The notes: a model not told the origin generated them from the sequence alone. 64,000 bases of DNA from Margaritispora aquatica (GCA_007644065.1 VJWN01000014.1:1289359-1353358); one strand, 5' to 3'. Numbered from the stretch's first letter, positions 33,851 through 46,000 are shown. Numbers and translations are program-made.

Positions 33851-35267
33851 CTATAATATGGTATCGCATGCATATACAAACATCGTCATTGCAATGATGG
33901 CATATAATCCCAAACACAATACACCATCCATGTACGTCGACCTCCCGTTTTGCAGAATGAGTATTATAACAAAAGTCGAACACAACAATAGAACCACCTC
34001 CAACATGCCAAATTCAAGGTTCAAAGGGCACCCCATAAACCATGAAATCAATATCAAAAGAGGGGTTACGAAAAGCAGGACCTGTAGACTCGATCCTATC
34101 GAGACTGAAATGGCAAGATCCATCTTGTCGATCAGCGCAACCGTCACCGCGGTATAGGTCGTCGTAGTATTGCTGAGGAATGGGATTATGATGAAGCCGA
34201 CAAATACTTTGCTACTGCCAGTCTTCTCGACAACAGCTTCAATGCTCATCATCAAGGTCCGTGTGCACAGCACGACAAGAACAGTGGATGTAATCAGGGT
34301 GATCACAGCTGCCCAGATAGGCAGAACATTAAGCGACTCTTCTTCGAATTCACTTTCGATCTGGTAACTTTCATCATCGAACAGCTCCGTATGCGTGCGC
34401 AGTTGAAAAACTAAGTATGCGCAGTATATCAAGAGCAAGACTATGGCAGCTCCGTGAGACAGAGCTGTTATATCACTGACGCCAGCTGCCAGATTGAAAT
34501 GCTCGACGATGAAATGGATAGTTGTGGGTACAATCATCGTGATTGTAGCCACAGCCATGATTGTAGACATGGTGAGGACAACAGATATGTTCAAGTATTG
34601 CTCTCTGTGGTATGCCCCACCAATCATAAAGCAGCAGCCAATGCTGAACAGGTTGTTGGATAAGACATTTCCAAGGAGACTGGCCTGTAAGAGCTGGATC
34701 TGGTCATAGCGTAGAGCCAATATGCCGAACTGAAAGTGTGTTATTCATTTGTATAATTCGCTTACGAGGAACATAACTTACAACTACCTCAATTGTATTA
34801 CCAAATGTAGCAGACACCAGCCCACCGAGGGTCTGGCCCAAACGAGAAGATAATTCTTGCGTTACGAACTCAATCAACGAGGATAAGGAGATAATGCTCA
34901 GAAAGCTCAACACAAATTGTGCGATGGGAGACCAGCTTAACGGCCTTGCCAACAAGGCGAAAGGTAATAGCAGCAGAAGAAAATGCAGTTTGCTCGTGCC
35001 GAGCACTTCGGATATTGTATCTAGTGTCTTCTCAAACCACAATGGCAGAGTAGATCCTTGATCTGAGTTTTCGTTGTGGTGGCCAAGGAGACTAGTCCCC
35101 TCCGTGGGACCGAGGGGCATGAAGTTCACATTGTTGCTGTTGGATCTGTAGCTGCTGGTAGATTTTGATTTCTGAATTAACACCCGGAACTGTGGACCGG
35201 AAACTGTCTTGATTGTTAGGAGGTTACTTCGTGTAAGTATGAGATTTGACAAATTTTACTTACCCAT
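33851..35267 (-). CDS. CAX-family Ca2+/H+ exchanger-like protein with degenerate second motif
   Basis: Vacuolar-type cation/proton exchanger, about 434 aa. Minus-strand exons are 35267-35264 (ATG G only), 35203-34782 and 34729-33851. The fold is intact: roughly eleven hydrophobic segments, a hydrophilic acidic loop (ELFDDESYQIESEFEEESL) between the two halves, and well-kept flanks such as LGGLVSATFGN, LLQASLLGNVLSNNL and KMDLAISVSIGSSLQVLLFVTP. Repeat 1 keeps the catalytic Glu in GNTIEV (E140). In repeat 2, where Vcx1-type exchangers have GNAAEH, this protein has SNTTTT (328-333), so both the Glu and the His are Thr. Antiport by the known mechanism is therefore doubtful; a changed specificity or a regulatory role is possible. 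The reading frame is undamaged. Confidence 0.85.
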
Positions 35268-36110
35268 GGTGACGAATTCGGTAAGATGCTGATAAAACTT
35301 CAGAATCTGAAGGAGTCGCAAATAATACGCGTGTAAACAGCAGGATGATCACGTGCGAGTTTCTTGATATTTGAGGATGGGTGGTTTTGAGATGGGAGCT
35401 CAGGTGGGCTTAAAATGCCGTTATCTGGAACTACTCATCATAGGAATCCAACAGCATTGTTTCGGTTGATTCGCAAAGGTAGACGATCCTGAATTGATGA
35501 AAGCGGACGTGAACAGAGGGGATAAGTTGAAGAGCATCCAGCACCTCAGCTGAAATGCAAAGATATGTGGAGATGATTTGGTCATGTGACCATGGGGGCT
35601 GAGGTAAGGTAAGGTAGTTTAGATTCATTTTCATCGTAGAAGGAGCTCACTAGATCCCTGGTAGTCCATAATTCATCATGTGGAGGTCACTAGCTTAGGT
35701 ACGCTTAATATTTAGATGAGCATTATGACCTTTTAATTTCTTCACATTTAATAATCTCTAGCTTTAATGAATATAAATATATCTTCAATGGCTCTGCTTC
35801 AATCTGACGAGAGAAATGGAGATATTGTGATTATAGCATGTTGCACGGGCTACGTGACTGCGTATTAATTCACAATGTGTGAAGTAAGACTCACAACATT
35901 GGACCAAATCCAAACTATTATGAAAAGATTCGAAGTCAATTAGTTTCATTCGGTTGTAAGAGATTGGTATCATACTCCAAGAAACACGTAGCTTGCGTGA
36001 GCATACTTCAATATCATCTCAACCATACAACCCACAATGTTCCAACTCCTCTCGCTAGTCGCCAAAGTGCACGCAAACCACACAACTCTAACTCACCAGT
36101 CTCAACCCTC
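35268..36110. other. Intergenic, no gene seen
   Basis: About 840 bp, AT-rich at 35690-35790. It contains the presumed promoter of the CAX-like gene and the 3' region of the membrane-protein gene. Confidence 0.5.
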
Positions 36111-37096
36111 TCAGAAGCGATTCCGATTCAATCCCTCCAGCTCCTGATGTTCATGCCCATACGGCTCCAACTCATGGTACACGCTCTGCTCACTATTCAG
36201 TTCCACCTTCCTCTCCCTTTCCCTCATAATTTCCACTTCACTTGCCCCAACCTCACTCTCACTGACTCCACCTTGCACAACTCCACCAACAACTGGCCTC
36301 CTCCTCCACGACCACTCCCGCCAAATCAGCATAGCAAGCGTAGCCAGGAATGCCATGCCTAGCGATGCACCAACGCCGATAGTCGCTGTATTCACCTGCT
36401 TCTGAACCTGCGCAGGTGGGGTATTGGTTGTGCAATTCTCTGCCGTTGATGCTGCTGTGCCTGTTGTAGCTGTGGTACTCGAGGATGTGGAAGCTGATGT
36501 TGCAGTAGAAGATGAGGATAAGGATAAGGTAGATACTGAAGACGAGACGGCTACAGGGAGAATGAGCTGTCCTATCGCTACAGCTTTCGCAGAGTTGCAG
36601 CAGCTCGCTGTTCTATCCGGTCTGCAGCACCATAATCCTCCAGATGAAGCATTACATGGCTGTATGATACTCGACTCTGGCGTAGCGAGCGCTATTGACC
36701 ATTAGCATCTACTTCATTCCCGCAAAACCAGTTCTCTCTTTCCTCCCCTCTTATCTCTATCCCAACAACTCAAAAAGAATGGTACGGGAAGCACATACCA
36801 GGGCAAGCCTTCGGACACCCCGCACTCGTCCATGTCGAATCGGTACATCCACTCTGAAAGAAGAACCCATTCCACACCCCATTTCTACCAAGACACAATC
36901 CGTTTGTCGTGCATAAATCCACAGGTCCACCATTTGACTGCCACAGGCGACAACACCCTGAGTGTTCTGTTGTGTTGCTACATGCGCTGTAGCCATCTGC
37001 GATGGTTCCGTCAGAGTAGTAGCATGTTCGTTGCGCGTTGGTCGATCCGAGGAATAGCAGGAGCAAGACGAGATAGTTGGCGTAGAGGAGAGCCAT
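36111..37096 (-). CDS. Single-pass Cys-rich surface membrane protein
   Basis: Predicted type I membrane protein of 292 aa; family uncharacterised. Exons are 37096-36799 and 36691-36111. Signal peptide MALLYANYLVLLLLFLGSTNA. The ectodomain is Cys-rich (RTCYYSDGTIADGYSACSN, CCRLWQSNGGPVDLC, LCLGRNGVWNGFFFQSGC, CPKACP, then PCNASSGGLWCCRPD and CCNSA), with about 18 cysteines. A Ser/Thr linker precedes one membrane helix (TIGVGASLGMAFLATLAMLI). The helix is followed by the basic stop-transfer WREWSWRRR and a charged cytoplasmic tail. This layout (Cys head, Ser/Thr stalk, one helix) is common among fungal wall-sensor or surface proteins. No signalling motif is visible, so the role is unknown. Confidence 0.78.
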
Positions 37097-39612
37097 TTCT
37101 TAGAGATCGGTAGTACGTCACAGTTTGGAACAAAGGCAGACCCGAGAAGATGAAAATATATCCATATTATCACTTTAACTCAGCCCCTAATGCCCCTCGC
37201 GCGTCTATTTCGTGTTCCATACCGTGCCGCATTTCTGTCATCTTTTCTCTGCAAAGCTTATCCAGCGGTAAAGCTCGAATCTGAAAGGAAACGGCTGGTG
37301 TTGGGGGCGAGGCAATCTCGAAGTTTTACGAGGCAATGAGAGGGATTGGTGGGGTGGGCGGTACGTGGGTTTCAAGTGTCAGGGTTGAGGTCAGGGGCTA
37401 AGCGAACCTGCTGTGTTGGGGCGAGGAGAGAGCATTCTTGTTTGTGACACGACCGTAATGGTGCATGGTATGCTGCTAGCTCTATTTCTGAGATCCTAGC
37501 GAGTGAGAAGATGGTGTTAGACTTGATCATAAACTCAAATGGGAGTATGCCAAATGCAAATATGATAGAAGACCTCAAACATTAAATAGATGAGTTGCTG
37601 GTGTGAACTTGTTTTGTGTAACCGAATAAACAGAATATGAATTTTGTTAATGCTGTCTTGAGTCTTTTATGTGTTTTTTGTCTCTTCTCTTCCTAAGTCG
37701 TATGATATTCCGTATTTAAGATACTCATGGCAACACATCTGAAGCTACTTGCTAGAGTTTCGGCTATCCTTGAATATATAAGAATTAGAGAAGAAATATG
37801 ACAATTAACTTTAATAGATACAGAAATCAGGGTTTTATAACCCCCAAAAAATTGCAGCAGGCATATGGTTACTCAGGATAGTACCGTGATAGGTAGGTAG
37901 TATTCACAACAATCACATGATCTAAAGCATGTGATTGTCATGTGTTTGCTGTTGTGGGAGAGTCGATGTGTGGATTGTTCCCCCATGCGAAATAGGAAGA
38001 CTCAAACCCAACCAGTTGGTAGGTGTTTTTCCGGCTCTCAATATCCAGTACCTGCATTCACACAGAAAAATTCCAAAAGTTAAACTTTTCTTTATCCATG
38101 GGTCGCATATCCACAGGTCCTTGATGATAGAACAAAATCACATAACTTTCACATGCCTTGACCTTCAAATCGGAGTTCGCACTGATGTCAGGACTGTCAG
38201 CAAGTGATAAGATCTCATGAATGTATCACATAATGGCTCAATAGACTTGGTGTAACGAGGGGTTTCACCCTATCAACTCGCTTCATCAAAATAGCAAGGA
38301 GCCTTGTGATGAAATCTTACTTCAAATACAACTCCAAGAGGGTGTCGTCGTCCTCCAAAACTGACTAACTTTGCTTCAAGCTTGTGATTTTGTTTCACTT
38401 GCGAACGTATGGAGAAGCTTGTGACAATAGCCAAGGCCTAGCCCAGGCCTTGTTTTCTTTTGAAGGAATATGACGGAGAAGTATGAGGAAAGTACCTCCA
38501 TCCCCACAATACCTACTCAACGATACAGATCATGGGTGTGGCAGCAGGTAGCAGATCTGGACGGTCCGCTGTCTCGTCTTGGATGCAAGTAGAAGTCTCA
38601 CTTAAGATATGTACTGACTTCGAGGGAGCATAGCCAAACAAAGGATCTATGTATCCGAATAGTAAGACAACTACGTTATCGTAATCCCGCTGTGGAAGTC
38701 AACAGGCGCGGTACCCGTGTGGGAGCGCGGGAAGGGTTTTAGTGTGCACCCAATACTGTAACAAGTACCAATCGTGTCAAAGGCAGTTGGACAAATAATG
38801 ATGAAGCCTGAGATGCACATCAGCTGAGCAGATCATCAGCGGGGTTGGGTACTGCAAACGGAGCGCAGTTCTTCCCCGACATTTCTTGAAGTTTGTGAGG
38901 GGTTCTTTGAAGGATTTGGTAGTTTAACATTACACTGATTGGACCCGAGTCAGTGAGTGCGTAATACTGATTCAGCTGGTGGACGAAGCCTGCACAAAGA
39001 AGAAATACCTGCTCAATGAGTTCTACATGCACTGACATCAGCTGAGCAGGGTTTCCCCAGTATGATATGGGATGGTTGGTAGCAGAGTGAATACTTGTTA
39101 TATATCCTGACATTCTTGATTTAAATTTTTCGTTAGGATTTGGAGTCAATTGACAGGTTTGAATAATAATGCTTTCAACTCACCTTTCATCTTCTCTATC
39201 GGACCGCCGATGACGCCGGATGATCTACAGTATCGCCAGGTATTATTAGTATGAATTAGTCTGAGCATTGAGCGACAAGCCCCTCGTGACAAGATACTCC
39301 TGGAAATTGCCAATCTAAAATCCCACTTAGTCCCAACTCAGTCCCAACTAAGTCCTCGTGGTCCTCACCGTCGATATATTCATTGCCGCTGCCGAACTTC
39401 CAAATACATTGTGGCTTGAGGGTCTCCTGCAACTAAAAGGACACTTGCATCCTGTCTTTCCAGCAAGCCGGCCGTTATTCAAAGGTGTTACTTTGGACCT
39501 CGGAATTCCCTCCGCACGCTGGACTGATATACTGGAGATCAACTGGTAGTGAAGCCTGGAATTTGTCGAGATATACAGAAGCATATTGCCTCATGGCGTA
39601 TAGCAGGGCAAC
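37097..39612. other. Long intergenic region, no supported gene
   Basis: About 2.5 kb. The only sizeable frame (38820-39149, minus) has no motif, good start context or neighbours to support it. A short direct repeat AGTCCCAACT is present at about 39329-39349. Confidence 0.4.
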
Positions 39613-42036
39613 ATGTTGCTAGAATATATCCAGAAGGCGCCATTAATATGCGCCGAAACAAATAGGCCACCGACTAAACTCCTGCCGACATCGCCTCCAA
39701 TCCGCGGATACCTCTGTCATGGTGAGGCGTCATCTGCGACTTCAGGTTGGGGTATATTGGGTCCAGCAGCAAGGATACTTAGGGGAAGTGCAGATTTGGT
39801 CAATCATTCAATCTTGTCGCTGCGTGATGGTCTGTCAGAAGAGGAGCGGGCCGCACTGGCACGCAAGGAGGAACGGAGGCAGATCCTTAGTCTGCGCATG
39901 AAGAATGCGGAAACTATGGAGCAGTGGAACAATGCTGCGAAGGATCTGGATGTGTTGGAAGATAATGAGGCCTGGAAAGCAGACTCCGTGTCTCCAGAAT
40001 TTGATGCACCATTGATTGAGGCGCGGTTAAAGCAGTTGGATGAAGCGAGGATCAATTGCGACATAAAGGCTATGCTGAACATAGTCAGGACTGCACTTTC
40101 GAGAGATCTTGGTGGTATGGGCAATATCAGGCTGTACAAGCATTCGCACATCGGGACGAAGAACCTCATCGAACGATACGTGAACTCCACAGTAGAGACC
40201 ATACAAGGTTTGGTGGAAATCAGCAAGCACAAACTGCTGGACGACTTAGAAACGAAGGATATATTAGAACAAGTAGTCTACGCACGACAATCATTTGGGA
40301 GGAGTGCCCTATTACTTAGTGGAGGGGCAACATTTGGCATGAATCATATTGGTGTTCTCAAGGCACTGTTCGAGGCAAAGCTCTTACCGCGGATAATATC
40401 TGGTGCTTCTGCTGGCAGTATTGTTTGCGCAATCGTGTGTACACGAACAGACGAAGAAATACCACAGGTGCTGAAGGATTTTGCATATGGAGACTTGGCT
40501 GTGTTTGAGGAGGCAGATAGGGAGGATGGAATTCTAGAACGGATACACCGACTTCTCACGAAGGGCTCATGGATCGACATAAAGCACTTGACGAGAGTGA
40601 TGCAGGAAATGTTGGGCGACATGACCTTCCAAGAGGCTTATAATCGGACAAGGAGAATTCTCAACATCTGCGTTTCGTCTGCATCCGTATACGAGTTACC
40701 ACGACTCCTCAATTATATCACATCCCCAAATGTAATGATTTGGTCGGCTGTAGCAGCTTCTTGCTCCGTTCCTCTCCTCTTCTCGGCTGCTCAACTATTG
40801 GTAAAGAATCCACTTACTGGAGAGAATACTCCATGGAATCCAACGCCTCAGAAATGGATCGATGGTAGTGTTGATAACGATTTGCCAATGACTCGTCTAG
40901 CAGAGATGTTCAATGTCAACCACTTTATTGTGTCTCAGGTCAATCCTCATGTGGTGCCATTCCTGGTCAAGGACGAAGAAGCAATCGCACATGACGCCGA
41001 GGCAGAGACTGGACCTGGATGGGTGTACACTTTGACTAATCTGGCTAAAGATGAGGTTCTGCATCGGATGCATGTTCTGACGGAGCTTGGAATTTTCCCC
41101 AACCTGGTCACCAAGGCACGGTCAGTGCTTAGCCAGAAGTACTCTGGAGACATTACCATTCTGCCACAGATCGAGTATAAAGACTTTCCACGAATTCTGA
41201 AGAATCCAACATCTGAATTCATGGAACAAGCGTGCCTATGTGGGGAGAGAGCAACATGGCCAAAACTGAGCAGGATACGGAATCACTGTGCTGTGGAGTT
41301 GGAGCTCGATGCAGCAGTACAGCGTCTTCGTGCGAGAGTTGTGTTCAGCCCAAGCCAGGTTGACCTCCGACGAATGTCGACAATTAGCTCTAGAGGCTCA
41401 ATCACAAAAACCGGCCGGAAGCGAAGGGACAGTGGACCCTGTTTGCGAATATCACAGGCGGATGGTCAAGATGAAGGAGAAGAAGAGATGGTGGAGAAGG
41501 AGCAGAAGAGGATATCAAGGCCGCCTCTACGCACGGCGAGCACCCACTGGAATACAGGCAGGCAACGACTGCTGCCGGCAATGACCAAGCCTAAACCTCG
41601 ATCATCATACAATTCCCCCCTTCCAACAGCTTCAACAAGCGTTGTTGAACCACTCAAGAGTTACTTCCAAATTGAACTTCCAGTTGGTGATGTCTCGTCA
41701 GCTGGTGAGACAACACTTTCGCATCTCTCTTCAGACGGAGATATCGATTCACATACAGATGACAGTAGTCCTGAACCAGACATGGCAGAACAAATGCGAG
41801 GTCTTGGATTGGCGTACACTTCTCCAATGCCGGTGGTTGAACCTGTTGACTTTTTCTCGAGTTCTCAGCCTGTTACGAGCGGGACGGATCGCGTCCTCGC
41901 TACAAGTCCAGCAAGTCCAAGATCAGCGAATATAGGACTCATGATCTCGCCTCTGAAGAGGGAGACGAAAAAGGTTGTGCCAAGCGGTCCGGAAGTAAGA
42001 TACAAGAAGCTTTTCCATACACATGAGAAGCAGTAG
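39613..42036 (+). CDS. Patatin-like triacylglycerol lipase (DUF3336, Tgl4/Tgl5 type)
   Basis: Lipid-droplet lipase of 807 aa if the start at 39613 is right; no intron seen. The DUF3336 region is at about residues 75-210 (LSEEERAALARKEERRQ, AETMEQWNNAAKDLDVLE, LSRDLGGMGNIRLYKHSHIG). The patatin domain follows at about 235-430, with the oxyanion loop LLLSGGATFGMNHIGVL, nucleophile elbow GASAGS, YNRTRRILNICVSSAS and catalytic Asp in WIDGSVDNDLPM. A helical stretch (DEVLHRMHVLTELGIFP) comes next, then a long Ser/Pro-rich, probably phosphorylated tail of about 250 residues. Yeast Tgl4 is of similar size with the same order. The first 50 residues are unconvincing, and a short upstream exon could replace them. 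Confidence 0.87.
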   Translation: MLLEYIQKAPLICAETNRPPTKLLPTSPPIRGYLCHGEASSATSGWGILGPAARILRGSADLVNHSILSLRDGLSEEERAALARKEERRQILSLRMKNAETMEQWNNAAKDLDVLEDNEAWKADSVSPEFDAPLIEARLKQLDEARINCDIKAMLNIVRTALSRDLGGMGNIRLYKHSHIGTKNLIERYVNSTVETIQGLVEISKHKLLDDLETKDILEQVVYARQSFGRSALLLSGGATFGMNHIGVLKALFEAKLLPRIISGASAGSIVCAIVCTRTDEEIPQVLKDFAYGDLAVFEEADREDGILERIHRLLTKGSWIDIKHLTRVMQEMLGDMTFQEAYNRTRRILNICVSSASVYELPRLLNYITSPNVMIWSAVAASCSVPLLFSAAQLLVKNPLTGENTPWNPTPQKWIDGSVDNDLPMTRLAEMFNVNHFIVSQVNPHVVPFLVKDEEAIAHDAEAETGPGWVYTLTNLAKDEVLHRMHVLTELGIFPNLVTKARSVLSQKYSGDITILPQIEYKDFPRILKNPTSEFMEQACLCGERATWPKLSRIRNHCAVELELDAAVQRLRARVVFSPSQVDLRRMSTISSRGSITKTGRKRRDSGPCLRISQADGQDEGEEEMVEKEQKRISRPPLRTASTHWNTGRQRLLPAMTKPKPRSSYNSPLPTASTSVVEPLKSYFQIELPVGDVSSAGETTLSHLSSDGDIDSHTDDSSPEPDMAEQMRGLGLAYTSPMPVVEPVDFFSSSQPVTSGTDRVLATSPASPRSANIGLMISPLKRETKKVVPSGPEVRYKKLFHTHEKQ

Positions 42037-43468
42037 AGGTGACTTGCAGAGTAATTAAATATGGATAGAAGGTATTAGAGTGTTGTTTTTTCTTTTTGTG
42101 GTTCTGTTTAGGATACCCTCGTTTTAATGGCAAGCAGTCGAGCATATATAGCGAGCGATTGCGATGCATAGGGATTATTTGGATTGGGTGGCGGGTGTTC
42201 AGAAGCATTGGAAGGACATAAGCTGGGCATGGAAGGAGCACAGATTTGGAGTTTTCGGTTTTACATTTTGAGATAGGCAAAGATTTGCTCATGGTGTTAT
42301 GGATTGAGACGATGGACATGAATAACGTCCGAAACATGATGTATTGAGGGAGATGTAGTGATAGAATATGTATCCGCTTAAGACTATTAAGGTTGTTTGT
42401 GAATACACTGAAGACTATTGAGGTTGTTTATGAATAGTGATAATTCATAATGCACAACTGTTGGGGACCACTTTGGAACAAGAGATCCTTACTTAATTTC
42501 TGTCCATTCCTTTACATTAAACAACTCAGTTCACTCTGACATTCATAGTATTTTGTGTGACTCAAAACCTGTATTCGATTAATTCATCTCTGTACCTGCC
42601 TGATTCAATCTTGACCGGCATCCTATCCTTTTTCTTCTTCGCCCTGATAGGAAGGCTAATCGGACACTCAACTGCCGAGAACGCATGGCATAGGGAGTGG
42701 ACATTTCCATATGAGTAATTTTGGCTTATAGGACTTTGAGGTGAGGTACTTATCTATCTACAAATCTCTCAATTTCGTAATGGATTTGAAGGAGGATGAG
42801 AAGGGCCATAGGGATATGTTTCGAGGAGAAGATGGAGCAGCAGATGGTGTATTTCGCGACAGGAACTTGCTGCCATTAGATATTTGAAGGGGTTTTGCTG
42901 TTATTTGGTTGCTGGTGGTGGTGCTTGTGATGAAAGTGAAGTGTGGGTGAACATAGGGGTGAATATGAGGCAAATGAATTGGAAGCGCTAATTTAGTAGT
43001 GATCAGCACTCTTTGGAAGGTATAAAAGCGTCGTTACTACCTTTGCGTTCGACCAACTCCCCTTTCGTTCTCGGCTATCTGACCCCACTCTGCCAAGCTT
43101 GAATAGCCTATGGTCTAGGGCAGACTTACCCGCCACTGGTTCTCGGGAACAATTGTATGCAAGCCTTGAAGTAAAGTGTTGATTTGAGTAATGAGCTTAA
43201 GTAGGCTTAGATATTCTGAAGGCGTGTTGGGGCAGTGATAGGGTTATGGCAATTCGAGAACCGCGATTGTGTTAGTGGCGTATACTGGGACTACCTTTAA
43301 ACGACGACGAGGATAGGACTGATGTGTCTTGGCCGCTGATAAGAATCTGAAGTATGGTTTTTATAAGAAGATCTTGCTTCCCCTAACTACAAGTGAGGAT
43401 GTCGATGTTTGCCAAGTCTAGACTCGCTTCAATTTTCATACATATTCACCTTGCAGTATAGCAACAAA
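42037..43468. other. Intergenic with an imperfect 31-bp tandem duplication
   Basis: About 1.4 kb. 42380-42405 and 42411-42436 are near-identical copies of an AAGACTATT...GGTTGTTT...GAATA unit. No gene seen. It presumably contains the promoter of the gene at 43469. Confidence 0.5.
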
Positions 43469-44017
43469 ATGTCGAAAAATCCAGGGACACAGCCTATCAG
43501 TGTGTTATCTTCTTATACCCTCTCGGCTGTCATATCGAAAACTATCGCTGACATAACCATAGCTCCCACACCAGTACCAATCAAGGATCCGGGTACTGGC
43601 ACAGGAAAACCAACAGATGGCATGTTTTGCGTCAACTCGGAGAAGAACGGACAATGGAGTAGTGGTTTCGCGTGGTACGCGAATATGGCAAGCCGGATTT
43701 CAGGCTCCAGACCCGGAAGTTATGTGGATGTTAAGAAGGACGGTGTTGTGACTTGGGAGGGAGGGTCACATCGTGGTATGTTGTGTTTTCTCTACTGAAA
43801 AGAATGTGGGGCTAAGAAGACCACAGCGAAATTCACAGACGGCAATACCTTCACGGTCACGATTGATGAGAATGCCCATGCAACTTCCAAGAAGCCAGGT
43901 ACGATTGTGGGGAAGTCAAGGAATAGCTTTAGAGAAATGGTCGTTCGGCTTGATGAGTATCACTTGTTGTATCAGGTGGATGGGTGGAAGGTTTATTCTG
44001 TTTATTACTGTTCTTGA
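43469..44017 (+). CDS. Stand-alone C-terminal domain paralog of the nearby metzincin protease
   Basis: Small protein of about 165 aa; function unknown. Exons are 43469-43775 and 43827-44017, with the intron placed by frame (donor GTATGT, acceptor CACAG). No signal peptide: MSKNPGTQPISV. After a Thr/Pro-rich lead (PTPVPIKDPGTGTGKPT) the rest aligns with the C-terminal domain of the protease at 46001. Shared positions are DGMFCVN/DGVYFVN, SGFAWYAN/SGLAYYLN, YVDV/YVEV, TWEGG/WWENGG, a VVRLDEYHLLYQ/WNVYRDDGRVLYE strand and DGWKVYS/DGWQVQA. The zinc protease part is absent. The regular W/Y/G spacing suggests a beta-rich, perhaps ligand-binding fold; that is inference. Confidence 0.66.
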
Positions 44018-44267
44018 TGCTGAGAATTAGACGATGGAGTTTTTGTGAAATGCGAATAACCTTCTGTTTCACAATCTGCAGCCTTGTTTTTGGATATCGT
44101 TTTCTTGTTATCTAGTAACACTTCATTCCGAAGATTGACACTTCAGTTGAGATACTGTCAGGCAGTGAGAAATTGTGTCAAATTTTCGAAAATCTCGAAA
44201 ATCTCTAGAAGCGTCGAGTGTCAACTAGAAAGTATTGTTACACCAAAAAGTAATCAGTCCAACCTGA

Positions 44268-44603
44268 TCATATAACAAGACAATCACACGAAACCTTCCT
44301 GTTGTGCCCATCTAATCCACCATCCTTCCACTCTTTCTCTGTCTCTTTCTGCACTTGTTTCCACTCTTTCGCATCGATCTTCGCCTGTTTCTTGTCCGCC
44401 ACAAAACTGCAATCTCGACACAGCCCTTCCGAAGGAGGGCAACGCTTCTCGGCTGTATCTTCGGTGGGACTAGAACAGTGAGGTGCGAGACTAGACACAT
44501 ATCTAGCAAGCGTTGCACGGCCGAGTTCACCGCGGTAGGCGGCGCATTGTTCGGGATAGATGTGGACACCACAGGCGTATTTCTGGCGGATCGAGAGGCA
44601 CAT
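44268..44603 (-). CDS. Small Cys/His-rich protein, local family member A
   Basis: Predicted 111-aa protein with no recognised domain. The start at 44603 gives MCLSIRQKYACGVH, which matches the start pattern of other small genes in this region (Met-Cys, then Lys/Glu-Tyr-x-Cys). Cysteines continue (YPEQC, APHC, KRCPPSEGLCRDC), a spacing suggestive of a zinc-binding knuckle. A highly charged helix follows (KKQAKIDAKEWKQVQKETEK), and the end is SCDCLVI, which could also be lipid-modified. Four nearby genes (47747, 49159, 49741, 50770) share the head motif but little else. It is very short, so coding status needs transcript support. Confidence 0.55.
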   Translation of the reverse strand: MCLSIRQKYACGVHIYPEQCAAYRGELGRATLARYVSSLAPHCSSPTEDTAEKRCPPSEGLCRDCSFVADKKQAKIDAKEWKQVQKETEKEWKDGGLDGHNRKVSCDCLVI

Positions 44604-46000
44604 TGTGGTTTGTGCTACGCTTTCGATAGTTACTAGATGAAGATATAAAGATGGAAGTGTTAGCAAGGTTTGTGCAGGTTCTGTCGGAGAGGGAAGACAT
44701 TGTTCGCTTTGTATTTGGCTGCTCGAAGACACGGAATATAATGCTTTTGTTCGAGGATTCTAGCACAAGCTTTCCATCTTCGCTAGGTATGATCTCTACT
44801 TTGTGTACATCTTCTCTTCTTTCTTGTAAATACCTTGGTTGGCGAGATTTGGCAAGGTCGAGTGTGTGCAGTGTGAGCTCGGAGACACTGCATGCAAGAA
44901 CATCATGAACCTTTCAGCGGACAATTGATAGTGTCTTGTTCCTGTTAAAATACTGTTCATAATCAGTTTGTTTTCGAAAACATAGTGACAAACAGTAAGA
45001 GCATGATCCTCTAAAAACCAGTCGAGCACAAATCTCACCATCGAATAGTCGCGAAGCTCGAATACATAGAAGGAAAACACGAAAAACACAAGAAGACCAA
45101 CCTTCTACCTCAATACGAATCTAATTGAGCTTCCAGAATATTCTAGTTATGCTAGCTATCCCATGAGTTTGGGAAATTTGGGTATTGTTCGAAGTGTCAA
45201 ACCAAAAATCGCATTGTATTCTCACTACCTTCACAAGAGTTGCCAAGTTGAGTAAGCTTACATCATGCATAGACTTTTCGCATTGCTCGTAGCCAATAAT
45301 ACTTCATTAGACAATTGTTGCAATCCATATCTCGGGAGAGGCGATAACCTTCTATTTGATGCCTGCATGCCAAGGAGAAGTTGCGAGAAGCGAGCCACAG
45401 CAGACAAGGGGAAGCCTCAGCTTCATGCACCAGCGTCACTTTCGAAAATGCCTCTCCTGTCAGCCTTACCAACAATATCCCTATCACCAATCTCTACCCA
45501 GCCTCTCCCGTCACTCGTTCAAGGGGAGTTTACCCCACAGTATGATGATTGCATCAGAGATGCTGGTCACTTCAAAACTTTAACGAATCCTAGAAGCAGC
45601 CGCTTGTGTCTCCAACGGGGCTTAGGTAACGGTACGACCGAGAATAATGTACTGGGCATTAAGAAATGATTATGCCAAGATATGCAAGTTGCAAAGTCCG
45701 CCAGTTGGTACTGTTTCATAGGCATTTTGGCTATGAGTTTGTCTATTGTTGTCCTTCTACAATGGTTTGAGCGCGGTGAGAGATGCATCAGCCAGTGTCA
45801 AATGCTACGATAGACGAGCTTCACAAGACATGCGATTATGGATGAAAGGGTTCTGCCGGCGTGCATTTTTATTGAGAAATTGTATATGAGAGAGACATGT
45901 ACCCTTCAAATTTACTCATCAACTCATCACAATCATCTTCTTCAATTAGCAACAGCAGACCTCTCAACTCAATCCTTCAATATCAATATCAACATTCAAG
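44604..46000. other. Intergenic, no supported gene
   Basis: About 1.4 kb. The last 100 bp before 46001 is an A/C-rich leader for the protease gene. No other feature. Confidence 0.4.

Noticed and set aside
38820..39149. 109-aa minus-strand frame in the long gap
   Set aside because: No domain, composition signal or splice context; consistent with chance.
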